Shown piece by piece: positions 55,394 through 64,000 of a stretch of 64,000 nt of DNA (position 1 is its first letter; the number at the start of each line of letters is the position of its first letter). Location of the stretch: the NCBI RefSeq assembly GCF_019393635.1, contig NC_057861.1, positions 656,917,724-656,981,723 of the forward strand, given 5' to 3'. Below the pieces are notes generated by a model. The model ran no database searches. It saw only the letters and a program-made list of their open reading frames with translations, and was not told where the DNA came from. This DNA is from Dromiciops gliroides (lineage: Eukaryota > Chordata > Mammalia > Microbiotheria > Microbiotheriidae). The position numbers were made by a program, and so were the translations under genes.

Positions 55394-56160
55394 CTCCCAT
55401 TAACTCTTACTTAGGCCTCTGATACAAAAAGTAATGAGTAAATTTACCTTTGAAGCTCAAAGGCATTTATTAGGGACTTAGGAAAAAAACCATAGATGAG
55501 TTCACAGTGTAGCCACATGCATGCCACCCACACAGCACTCAGAACTCTAAAGACGGGTTTCACAGTCAAACAAGTAGATCGTCCATATGGTGTTGGAAGA
55601 TCAGTGTTCCTGTAGCCTTAGAAGATGGGTACTCTCACATCCCGGTAAATAGGATGTCTCTTCAATGATCATTAGCTGAGGATTCCTACAGTCATCCCAA
55701 ACCTCAGTTGGGATCAATGTCAAGCATCATAATGGAGAACAATAGCTAGTTAAACACCTTCACCAGACTTCCGTGGAGCTGAGTTTTTATATTTGTCCTG
55801 GATGCCATGGTTAACAGGTGTCAACATGACAACTTTCAAACACCCATTTTATCTTTTTTTTTGGCAGGGCAATGAGGGTTAAGTGACTTGCCCAAGGTCA
55901 CACAGCTAGTAAGTGTCAAGTGTCTGAGGCTGGATTTGAACTCAGGTCCTCCTGAATCCAGGGCCAGTGCTTTATCCACTGTGCCACCTAGCTGCCCCCA
56001 AACACCCACTTTATCTATCTAATATAGATATAGATTTCATAAGTTCAACTTGTGTCTGTGTTGGTAAGCTAAACAAATTCCTGGTACTAGGCCTTGGCTA
56101 ATCAACTGTGTAGAGGGGTAGGTAAATGGCAGGACAAAACAGAGAAATAGAATATATGTG
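55394..56160. other. Unassigned, LTR-like texture, split by a WSINE1 copy
   Basis: 55394-55836 and 56017-56160 flank a SINE. TTATTAGGGACTTAGG antisense hexamers recall an LTR in minus orientation, but no ends could be set. Confidence 0.3.
55837..56016 (-). repeat. WSINE1-type SINE with 18-bp target duplication
   Basis: CAAACACCCATTTTATCT and CAAACACCCACTTTATCT (one difference) flank an antisense copy at 55855-55998. Confidence 0.95.
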
Positions 56161-56261
56161 ATAAATTGTGTTAGGAATATTGCACATCCAGTTAGTTTAC
56201 TTAATGCAAAAAGTCAAGGCCATAGTATCTATCATCTCTATATCTTCAGACATATGTTGGA

Positions 56262-56450
56262 TTATGGTGGAGAGAGCACTGGACTCAGAGTCAGGAAGAA
56301 CTGAGTTCAAATCTATCTTCAGACAAACTAGCTGTGTGACCCTGGGTAAATCACTTAACCTTTCTTTGTCCCAGTTTCCTCAACACTAAAATGGGGACAA
56401 CAGCACAAGTGCCTGGCGTATAGTAGGTTCTTAATCAATGCTCATTTCCT
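56262..56450 (+). repeat. MIR-family SINE
   Basis: GAGAGCACTGGACTCAGAGT, GAGTTCAAATCTATCTTCAG, CTAGCTGTGTGACCCTGGGT and a MIR tail (GGCGTATAGTAGGTTCTTAA). Confidence 0.85.
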
Positions 56451-56479
56451 AATAAAGACAGTAACAGAAGATATACTAA

Positions 56480-56960
56480 GGCAAGAATTTAATGATTTAT
56501 TATTATTACCATTAATAATAATGATAACAGGGGCAGCTAGGTGGTGCAGTGGATAAAGCACCAGACCTAGATTCAGGAGGACCTGAGTTCAAATCCGACC
56601 TTAAACACTTGACACTTAACTAGCTGTGTGATCCCGGGCAAGTCACTTAACCCCAATTGCCTCACAAAAACAAAAGCAAAACAAAACAAAAAATAATGAT
56701 AACAGCTATCATTTATATAGTGCTTACCATGTGCCAGGAAGCAGGCTAAGCATTTTACAAATATTATCTCACTTCATTATCATAATTACGCTGGGACTTC
56801 CCAGGTGCTAATATTATCCCCATTTTAGAGTTGAAGTAACTGAGGCAAATAGGTTAAGTGAGTTGTTCAAGGTCTCACAGCTAGTAAGTGTCTGAAGATG
56901 AATGGGGACTCAGATTTTCCTCACTCTAGGCCCAACACTTTACTCTGCCACCTAGATGTT
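56480..56960 (-). repeat. MIR-family SINE carrying a sense WSINE1
   Basis: Antisense MIR (TTTATATAGTGCTTACCATG, TTATCCCCATTTTAGAGTTG, GGTCTCACAGCTAGTAAGTG) hit by a WSINE1 at 56531-56691 with target AATAATGATAACAG at 56517-56530 and 56692-56705. Confidence 0.92.
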
Positions 56961-57059
56961 TAATTCTACACAGAAAGCATAGGAAAACAAGGACCTGTGA
57001 TTTCATAGCTGTGGGTACTGGTGGTGTGACAACTTCCTCCATAGATGTCAATATATCTA

Positions 57060-57190
57060 CAATTTATAGTCTTAGAGAGTCACCTAAAAGTAAGCAAATT
57101 GCTCATTCTTACATAGCTAGTGTCAGAGATGGGATTTAAAGTCAAGTCTTCTTAAGTCCAAGCCCAGTGCTCTATTCACTATGGCACACA
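57060..57190 (-). repeat. MIR-family SINE fragment
   Basis: AAGTAAGCAAATTGCTCATT, ACATAGCTAGTGTCAGAGAT, AGCCCAGTGCTCTATTCACT. 57191-57789 is unassigned AT-rich sequence. Confidence 0.65.
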
Positions 57191-57789
57191 TAAAAACTCT
57201 CAGGCCGTTTAGTTTTTTTCATCTATAACTTTTACATATTAATATGAGATCATAGCAGATATAATGTTTAAGTAGATTAATTCAATGATAGGTATTAACT
57301 TTGTATTTTGAAAAAAGTTTTCAGAAATGAGAAAAACAATTGAATTGGCTCATAAAATTTATACATGCCTCAATCTCATTTACTTTTGCTAAGCTAGATT
57401 TCCCTGCTACTGTCCCCACTTCCTTCTGTTAGTCTCCCTATCACTAGGCTAAAAACATAAGCATCTGCCAGGATCAAATACACTAAGCCTTCTGGCAAAT
57501 ATATAAAGATTCTAACCTTTGTAGGATTATGATCTCATTTCCTTAGGTCTTTGCTTTCCTCAGGCCCTAGGCAGGTGGACTAGTGCTTATTTGCAGTTTT
57601 AAAATTAACTCCCATTAATTCATGAACAAATTAACAAAATTTTAAATTAAAAATTTCAAATTATCTAGAGTGTAAACTTATTTTTGATGACTCTCTACTG
57701 CTAAGCACATACCCTTTACCCGATAAAGGGGAAATAATATTTCCAGAATATTTTTTCCAATATAATATATCACTGTGACCCTCCACTAG

Positions 57790-57975
57790 TGTCAATTCGT
57801 GCATTCATTCATTCATCAATTCATTTGTTCAGCAAACACAGAACACTTAGTATATATAAGACACAGGACTGGGTGCTAGAAAAGATAAAGAGAAATAAAA
57901 CAAGGTTCTCTTTGGTCCCTTCCTTTTCAACCTCATTTCCTCCAAAAAATTTACATTATAGTAGGAGAGAATCAA
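57790..57975 (+). repeat. THER/L2-tailed SINE fragment
   Basis: CATTCATTCATTCATC run, then GCAAACACAGAACACTTAGT, ACTGGGTGCTAGAAAAGATA and AATTTACATTATAGTAGGAG. 57976-58295 is unassigned. Confidence 0.6.
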
Positions 57976-58295
57976 GAATTAATGACAGAATTACAAAACC
58001 TTAGAGCTAAAAGGGATCCCACAATGGGTCAGGCATAGCTCAGGCTTTGGGGCTTCTCTCAGCCCTAACTAGCAGTGACAGTTCCTAGAAGTGGCTAGGA
58101 GTATCTTCCTGATACTTTATAGAACTCTTCAGCTCCCAGCAGTGTCCTTTCCCCCACTGATCTTCAGTTGATATCAATTAGCAGGCCAGACTCAATTAGC
58201 CTTTAGAAATGGCTATTCACTAAGGAATTATAGAAAGAATATTTGGTACAAACGATTTTATTGGTGCAGGTTTCTCTCTGGGAGGAAATTCAACT

Positions 58296-58541
58296 CCATC
58301 AATAATAATAATGAACATTTATATAGCCCTTTAAGGTTTGAAAAAGGCTTTACAAACATTAAATTTTGTCCTCACAACAACCCTGGATGGTAGGTGCTAT
58401 TATCCTCATTTTTTAGATTCAGAAACTGAGTCAGAGAGAAGTCAAGTGAATTGCTGAGGGTTACACACTTAGTAAATGTCTGTGACATGATTTGAACTCA
58501 GGTCTTTTTGAATTCAGGTCCAGCATTCTATCCATTGTTAG
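58296..58541 (-). repeat. MIR-family SINE, near full length
   Basis: AACATTTATATAGCCCTTTA, AAGGCTTTACAAACATTAAA, TCCTCACAACAACCCTGGAT, TTATCCTCATTTTTTAGATT, then a CORE remnant and TTTGAACTCAGGTCTTTTTG. Confidence 0.8.
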
Positions 58542-59219
58542 TTACTCTAAGTGGGTTGGGGTGGTTAATTCAATTGACCACCTCATTCTTCCCTTACACA
58601 GCATGAATATCCTCTACAATATCCTTGTTCTTGAGGCTCTACTTGAAGACTCTGAATCATGAAAAAAAGAAAGCATATCAGCAAAACATTTAAATATATG
58701 CATATTGTGAGGAAAAAATTCATCCTCTTCTCAATAATTCTCAGGAACTCAGCAGCAAGGTGACAAAGGCTCTATTTTCTTCTCATGAGGAGGCACCCTA
58801 GTGTGCAGCTAGTGGGTGCCCAGAAAGGGGGCTCGAAGGCCCTGTTTTATACCCTAGTCCCTAATACAATGGACCTTCCCCTTTTTCATCACTGGTCGGG
58901 GTTACAATCTACTCGGAAAAACTAGCTAATCAGAACGCAGTATTCCCACCCCTCTTCCTTGTATGGGCATAACTCAGGAGTGGACCTTATACTTCCTTAT
59001 ATGGACAGAACTCTGGAGAGGACCTAATTGAGACCAGGGCTCCTTGAACCATGTGACCTTGCTAACCTGAGGGGGAGGAGGGGATCTGAGACCTTTGTCC
59101 TACAAACAGGTCAGGGGAGTATGACTGACTGTTATATCCACATTGAGAGGAGACAACTACCCATTTCTCACACATATGTATATATGTATATGTTATATAT
59201 AAATCCACATATTCATATT
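58542..59219. other. Unassigned; 58700-59160 LTR-like
   Basis: 58700-59160 is GC-moderate, with GTGGACCTTATACTTCCTTA and GGGTGCCCAGAAAGGGGG, like an antisense ERV LTR. No TG...CA ends with a duplication found. 58555-58680 may be CR1 3' end. Confidence 0.3.
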
Positions 59220-60085
59220 TAAATGTTTCACTGGTATTTTTATTTTTTATAGCATTACTACTTTCTATCAATTACCCTCACTTCCCCATAGAACTCCTAT
59301 GCTTTAAAAAAAAAGTGTAGTCCATAAAAGCAAATTAATAGAAAATATACCCCTCATTCTTCATCTCTTGTCCAACTCTCTATAGAGAGCTGGGATGCAT
59401 ACTGCACTACCAGTTTTCCGAATTCATGACTAATCCCAGTATTTAACAAAGTTTTAAAGTATTTCAATTTTATTTTTACATCATTGCAGTCATTGTTCTG
59501 GTTTTGCTTACTTCATTCTGCATCATTTTATAGAACTTTTCCAATTTCTCTAAATGATTCATATTTGTCATCTCTTACTATGAAATCATATTCCATGATA
59601 ATCATATACTGTAATTTATTCTATTCCCCAAATGAGAAATGCATACATTGTTTCCAGTTCTTTGCTAATCTAAAAGTGTTGCTATAAAGATTTTTGCATA
59701 TAGGGGGTCTTTCCTTCTTTCTTTGTGCTTCTTGGGTTATACACATATTGCTGGGTCAAAGTCTATGTAAAGTTTAGTGGCATTTTTGGAATAATTTCAA
59801 ATGGTTTTTCTGGAAGGGTTAGACCAATTCACAGCTCCACCTGTTTTCTACAGCTTCTCCAACATTTATTATTTTTGTCTTTTGTCAGTTTTGTCAGTTT
59901 TCCAGGTATAAGGAAGACCTTAGAATTATTGTAATTAACATTTAAAATTTTAAATGATTTAGATCATTTCTCATATGTGTATTAAAGCTTGCATTTATTC
60001 TTTTGAAAAATCATCTGTTCATATCCTTTGACCACCAATCTGTTGGGAAATGGCTCTCATTATTTATTGAATCAAAATCTCTGCC
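59220..60085 (-). repeat. Old L1 3' part
   Basis: Antisense L1 order from the 3' UTR to the ORF2 C-terminal region: TGTTCTGGTTTTGCTTACTT, CATATTCCATGATAATCATA, ATTGCTGGGTCAAAGTCTAT, TCCAACATTTATTATTTTTG, CATATCCTTTGACC. More diverged than the copy at 44.8 kb. Confidence 0.75.
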
Positions 60086-60186
60086 TTTGTGTAACTACCA
60101 CTCAGGAATTCAAAGAATTAAAACACTTCTTCTAGAAGGAAACTAAGAGACCATCTCTAGTTTAACCTTAACCTAATCAAGAATCC

Positions 60187-60492
60187 CCTCAACAAAATTG
60201 TTGTTGTTGGTCCTTTACTCTTGAAAAGGACCATGACATGGAGGTGATATCATGACTTGCACTGAACTGGATTTAAGTGAGGGAGGTTACCAACCTCGCT
60301 CACTCTTCCAGAGTCACCTGGGTCCAGTTACAAGATATATATTAGGACGACTGGAGATGGCCCCAGATATTTAAGGCAATCGGGATAAAGTGACTTGCCC
60401 AGGGTCACACAGCTAGTAAGTATCTGAGGTGAGATTTGAACTCAGGTCTTTCCAACTTCAGGGCCAGTGATGTGCCACCTAGTAGCCCCCTC
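60187..60492 (-). repeat. CORE-SINE with a third type of tail
   Basis: TTGTTGTTGGTCCTTTACTC, AAAGGACCATGACATGGAGG, TGGATTTAAGTGAGGGAGGT, GACTGGAGATGGCCCCAGAT, then the CORE AGTGACTTGCCCAGGGTCAC and head. The tail differs from both WSINE1 and the 2755 family. Confidence 0.75.
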
Positions 60493-60534
60493 AACTAAAT
60501 ACCTATGGAGTGGTCATCCTGCCTTTGTTTGGAG

Positions 60535-60538
<4 letters not shown>

Positions 60539-60586
<48 letters not shown>
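60539..60586. repeat. (GA)n microsatellite
   Basis: About 24 pure GA units. Confidence 0.98.
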
Positions 60587-60588
<2 letters not shown>

Positions 60589-60589
60589 C

Positions 60590-61330
60590 ATTTTGCTTTT
60601 GGCTAGTTTTAATTGTTAGGCAGTTTCGCCTTACAATAAACCACAATTTGCCTCTTTGCAGTTTTCACCTTTTGTCCCTTCTTCCCAGTTACAGACCCTC
60701 AGATCCTTGAAGACAACCTCTTCACAGCTGAGTTTTCTCTTCTTTAGGCTGTGGTAAAAAAATGAAAGTTTTTTTAACAGTCGGTTATCGATAACTGAAA
60801 GACACCAGTTTTTCGAAGGACCACCCTTTCGGGGAGGAGACCATGATGAACCGCCAGTCCATCTGCTAAGCACTCCACCTTCATCTACTAGGCACTCCAC
60901 TTCCGGGGTGCGAGCTTCAAAGGCAAGGAGAGAACAGAAGTGATATCTTTTTCCGCTCTTCTGGCCTGCTGGTTTGCTCTGCACACACAGACGCTGACTG
61001 AGGTTCCACTCAGCCCGGTTCTCCGTAACAGCACGTGCTTGATGCGGCTCTCAGCCTCAGAGGTGGCCTTGGGTTTTTGGTGAGTTCTATACAGGTTTTT
61101 GGTGAGTTCTATACGGAATATAGACTAAGCTTAGATTTAAGACTATTTGTTTGTATTTCTACTTTCCTATCTCTCTAAACAACATCACCTCGTAATTCCC
61201 AAACAATAAAAGCTCTAACTAAAGATCAGAGGCTTCTTTCACTTACTGGTCTGGGAGATAAATAAGGGAAAGGTTAAAGGGGAGTTTAATGCTCTTGTAT
61301 CCAATTTTAAATCTCACAAGGCTAAACAAC
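60590..61330. other. Candidate solo LTR (fossil), ends not fixed
   Basis: CpG-bearing unique block unlike its AT-rich surroundings. It has two internal direct repeats (CACTCCAC-type motif at 60870 and 60892; a 22-bp tandem at 61071-61114) and AATAAAAGCTC near 61205, resembling U3 repeats plus a poly(A) signal. No confirmed target duplication. Confidence 0.35.
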
Positions 61331-61369
61331 CCAGCATCACAGGGTATGCTCTCCATGTTTTGTTTTTTT

Positions 61370-61990
61370 TTAATCACCTTTATCTCCTTTTTGGGATTCT
61401 TTCCAGAATTCCTGAAGTGTGGTGCTTGGAATTGAATGCAGGACTTAAGGTAAGAGTTTAATTCATGTATAACTTATTTTGAATTGTTTGAGTTCTTGTG
61501 GGTGGGGGGTAGAAAGGGAGGGAGGAAGAGAAGTTGGGACACAATGTTTTAAAAAATTGATGTTAAAATTTGTTTTTACATATATTTTGGAAAATAAAAT
61601 TCTACTTAAAAGAAAAAAAAGAGTTTAACTAAGTCAAAGTACAATGGAACTGCTACCTCCCTATCCCTATGGGTTGTTTAGCTTTAATTTAACCTAAGAT
61701 CTCAGTAGTTATGTGGGCTGCTGGCTGTATTATTCTTAGAGTCCACTCTATGAGACCTTATAGTCCACTAAAACTCCCAAATCTTTTTCAAATGAACTGC
61801 TGTGTCACCATACCACCCCACATCTTGTACTTTATAGACTGATATTTTAAACTCAGGTTTCTAGTTCTCTCTATTGAAGTTCATTTAATTAAACTTGGCC
61901 CGGTATTCTAACCCCTTAAGATCTTTTCATATCCTTACTCTGCAACCCAGCTTTAGTTATCCTTCCTAGGTTTGTGTTATCCCTGAGGCT
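61370..61990 (-). repeat. CR1/L3-family LINE with an L1-tail insertion
   Basis: CAGAATTCCTGAAGTGTGGT; AAAGTACAATGGAACTGCTA; CCTTATAGTCCACTAAAACT; CATCTTGTACTTTATAGACT. Split by 61462-61618. Confidence 0.75.
61452..61628 (+). mobile_element. Short L1-type 3' end with 10-bp target duplication
   Basis: AAGAGTTTAA at 61452-61461 and 61619-61628 flanks 157 bases ending GGAAAATAAAATTC and an A tail, with the G-rich GGGTGGGGGGTAG tract of L1 3' UTRs. Confidence 0.8.
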
Positions 61991-62099
61991 AGACAGAACC
62001 AGTAGGATCCATCTTCCACATCATAGCCTTTTCTATCACCTGAAGTCAGAGAATCTGTTTTCATATTTCCTAATTTCCAGGCTAAATGAAAGAAGAAAC

Positions 62100-62240
62100 A
62101 AGGGAAGGAAAAAAGCATTTATTAAGTGCCCACCATGGACCAGGCACTGTGCTAAGCACTTTATCTCTTCTGGTGCAATCAGATCCCTCGGCCAATTCCC
62201 TCATCATCATCCTCACATTACACAGAGGGTAACCAGAGAA
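62100..62240 (-). repeat. MIR-family SINE fragment
   Basis: AGCATTTATTAAGTGCCCAC, CATGGACCAGGCACTGTGCT, then a diverged antisense body ending TACACAGAGGGTAACC. Confidence 0.6.
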
Positions 62241-62280
62241 AAGTTTTGTTCAATTACATTAATTATAGGTCAATAAATAA

Positions 62281-62468
62281 GGGATCTACTTTTTTTGTTT
62301 TGTTTGTTTGTTTTTGCAGGGCAATGAGGGTTAACTGACTTGCCCAGGGTCACACAGCTAGTAAGTATCAAGTGTCTGAGCTCGGATTTGAACTCGGGTC
62401 CTCCTGAATCCAGGGCCGGTGCTCTATCCACCGAGACACCTAGCTGCCCCCTGAGGGATATACTTTTT
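62281..62468 (-). repeat. WSINE1-type SINE
   Basis: Antisense copy (about 62296-62453) between GGGATCTACTTTTT and GGGATATACTTTTT. Confidence 0.93.
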
Positions 62469-62544
62469 AAAAGTGAATAAACTTGTATGAATTTTAGTTT
62501 AACTCTACACAATTAAAGTGAATGAAAATTATAATTGACTTAGT

Positions 62545-63070
62545 TCTTCTCAACAATACAATGATCCAAGATGAGTCCAAAGGACTCATGAGAGAAAATA
62601 CTATCCACATCCAGAGAAAGAACTGATGGAGTCTGAATGCAGATTGAAGCATACTATTTTCACTTTTTTTTTTTCATTTTTTTCCTTTTGCAAATTGTAA
62701 TTGTTTTGCAAACTGTTCTTTCACAACAGGACTAATAAAGGAAATAGGTTTTACATGATTTCATAGATATAAAACCTATCTCAAATTCCTCACCATCTTA
62801 GGAAAGGGGGAGGGTGGGGAAATAAAAAGAAAATTTGGAACTCAAAAGTATATAAAAAATGAATGTCGGGACAGCTAGGTGGCGCAGTGGATAGAGTACT
62901 GGCACTGGAGTAAGGAGGAACTGAGTTCAAATCCGACCTCAGACACTTGACACTTACTAGCTGTGTGACCCTGGGCAAGTCACTTCACCCCAACTGCCTC
63001 ACCAAAAGTTAAAAAAAAATGTTTAAAATTGCCTTTACATCTAATTGGAAAAAAATAAAATTATTTTAAA
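62545..63070 (+). repeat. L1-type 3' end split by WSINE1
   Basis: ATACAATGATCCAAGATGAG, CACATCCAGAGAAAGAACTG, the G-rich AAAGGGGGAGGGTGGGGAA, and the end TTGGAAAAAAATAAAATTAT. A sense WSINE1 occupies about 62867-63018. Confidence 0.8.
62867..63018 (+). repeat. WSINE1-type SINE
   Basis: GGGACAGCTAGGTGGCGCAG to AACTGCCTCACC plus an A-rich tail; AAAAAATG lies on both sides. 63071-63224 is unassigned. Confidence 0.93.
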
Positions 63071-63224
63071 AAGTGAATGAAGGAATCATATTATTGTAAT
63101 ATGTGTCAAGGAGAAAGTGGCCACAGGAATCTCACAACTATTGCACCTCTGTGTAAATGATTGTTGGATGTGAACTGAAGTGTAGACTCTCCAGAACTTA
63201 TTCCAACTTATTAATGTACTTCCT

Positions 63225-63440
63225 AGGATGTGTTACCTGACCTGGGAATGTAGCCTGACCAGAGCAGAGTGCAGCATAATTACTAGCTTCCTTTATTCTG
63301 AATGCAGTTTTTCTATTCACGAAGTCCAAGATTGTATTAGCTTATTTGGCTCTCCTGTTACACTCATGTTATATTGAACTTTGCACTAAAATTCCTAGGC
63401 CTTTTCCAAATAAATCAGTGTCACTTGATACACTTTGACC
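63225..63440 (-). repeat. CR1/L3-family LINE fragment
   Basis: GCCTGACCAGAGCAGAGTGC, CAAGATTGTATTAGCTTATT and AATTCCTAGGCCTTTTCC in CR1 antisense order. Confidence 0.65.
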
Positions 63441-63524
63441 TTTTAATTCATCAAAGCATCCAGGCACTTTGCACATGGACATGAGCTGATGTTAAATATT
63501 TCCAACATTCTATGTACTTGGGCA

Positions 63525-63690
63525 GTTGAATGTTTTGAATCCATGTTCAGGACTTTGAAATTCAATAGGGACTGTGTGACTGGGCAAATCCCTTAACCTC
63601 TCTTGGTCTCAGTAGAATGAGAGGCTTGGATTAGGTGATCCTTGGAGTCCCTTCCAGGTCTAAATCTATGATCCTATGGTTCCATGTTCG
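63525..63690 (+). repeat. MIR-family SINE
   Basis: GACTGTGTGACTGGGCAAAT, CCCTTAACCTCTCTTGGTCT, GGATTAGGTGATCCTTGGAG, TAAATCTATGATCCTATG. 63691-63877 is unassigned. Confidence 0.75.
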
Positions 63691-63877
63691 AAGGAAACAA
63701 ATATTATCTTGACGTTTAATTATTACAATTTATTTTAGGATTTAAATGACTTCCAGGTATAATTCTTAAATCCACAATACATCATTAAAAACAAAGAGAA
63801 CTGCAAACCAAACTCAAACTCTCAAAACTTATTTGGTTGATCCAATAAAATAAGGCATCAAATAGAAATCAAATAGT

Positions 63878-64000
63878 CAATAAGCATGTATTAAACACCT
63901 GTTATGGGCCAGACACTGGGCTAAGGACTGGGAGTACAGAGAAAGCTAAGATAGTCTCCTCTAGGGAACTGACTGTCTAATGAGGGAGCCAACATGAAAG
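63878..64000 (+). repeat. THER/L2-tailed SINE, cut by the window end
   Basis: AAGCATGTATTAAACACCTG, GGCCAGACACTGGGCTAAGG, GGGAACTGACTGTCTAATGA. Confidence 0.75.

Noticed and set aside
28685-60586. Microsatellites as possible CRISPR-like arrays
   Set aside because: Units are 2-5 bases without spacers, and the genome is eukaryotic.
2950-62978. Many small ORFs sharing TQLVSVKCLRPDLNSG or LDSGGPEFKSGLRHLTLTS
   Set aside because: They are the two strands of WSINE1 read in one frame, not a gene family.
3107-63018. tRNA-like A/B-box segments
   Set aside because: They are heads of CORE-SINEs; no intact tRNA cloverleaf with acceptor and anticodon arms was found.

Overview
The window looks like AT-rich nuclear DNA from an Australian marsupial. 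The evidence is about 26 copies of a tRNA-headed CORE-SINE of the WSINE1 type on both strands, mixed with marsupial MIR/THER-type SINEs, CR1/L3, L2 and RTE (BovB-like) LINE remains and marsupial-type L1. High WSINE1 activity and a young L1 suggest a dasyurid (for example the Tasmanian devil group). That species-level guess is inference from repeat content only; no database was searched.

Only one host protein gene is supported: TAL2, an intronless-coding bHLH transcription factor gene at 5758-6117 (+), with a poly(A) signal at 6222. Upstream is a band of old and young repeats. Downstream (6.2-15 kb) are old MIR/THER, RTE and CR1 fragments and a repeat-poor stretch at 7.4-8.66 kb. No second gene or exon was recognised in the remaining 58 kb, which looks intergenic.

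From 17066 to 23635 (-) there is a full-length L1 with both ORFs open (360 and 1277 codons), a 15-bp target duplication and a 5' end carrying a YY1-like motif. Its ORF1 coiled coil holds a 63-bp tandem duplication. A second L1 copy (47.6-55.4 kb, -) keeps the 5' half but has lost the RT-coding middle and the 3' end. Its 5' UTR is split by a young LTR element at 51542-55249: two 358-bp LTRs about 1% different, a 4-bp target duplication and about 3 kb of interior in which no pol could be recognised. It is best read as a non-autonomous fossil moved in trans.

Between these blocks lie nested insertions whose order can be read from target duplications. Examples are an L1 tail inside a hAT-type MITE with a SINE beside it (36.6-37.6 kb), a SINE in the tail of another SINE (46.4-46.7 kb), and two SINEs inside an older THER repeat (29.8-30.5 kb). 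There is also a truncated 7SL (SRP) RNA pseudogene at 30682-30915, RTE reverse-transcriptase fragments together with SINEs carrying an RTE/BovB-like tail, a pair of adjacent hairpins inside an old CR1 copy (42588-42651), and a repeat-poor segment at 28.8-29.76 kb with a homeodomain-dimer-like site that could be regulatory.

No CRISPR, operon, tRNA gene or clear undescribed enzymatic system was seen. The most notable content is mobile-element biology. Several 0.4-1.1 kb stretches look LTR-like but could not be bounded and are listed as such.
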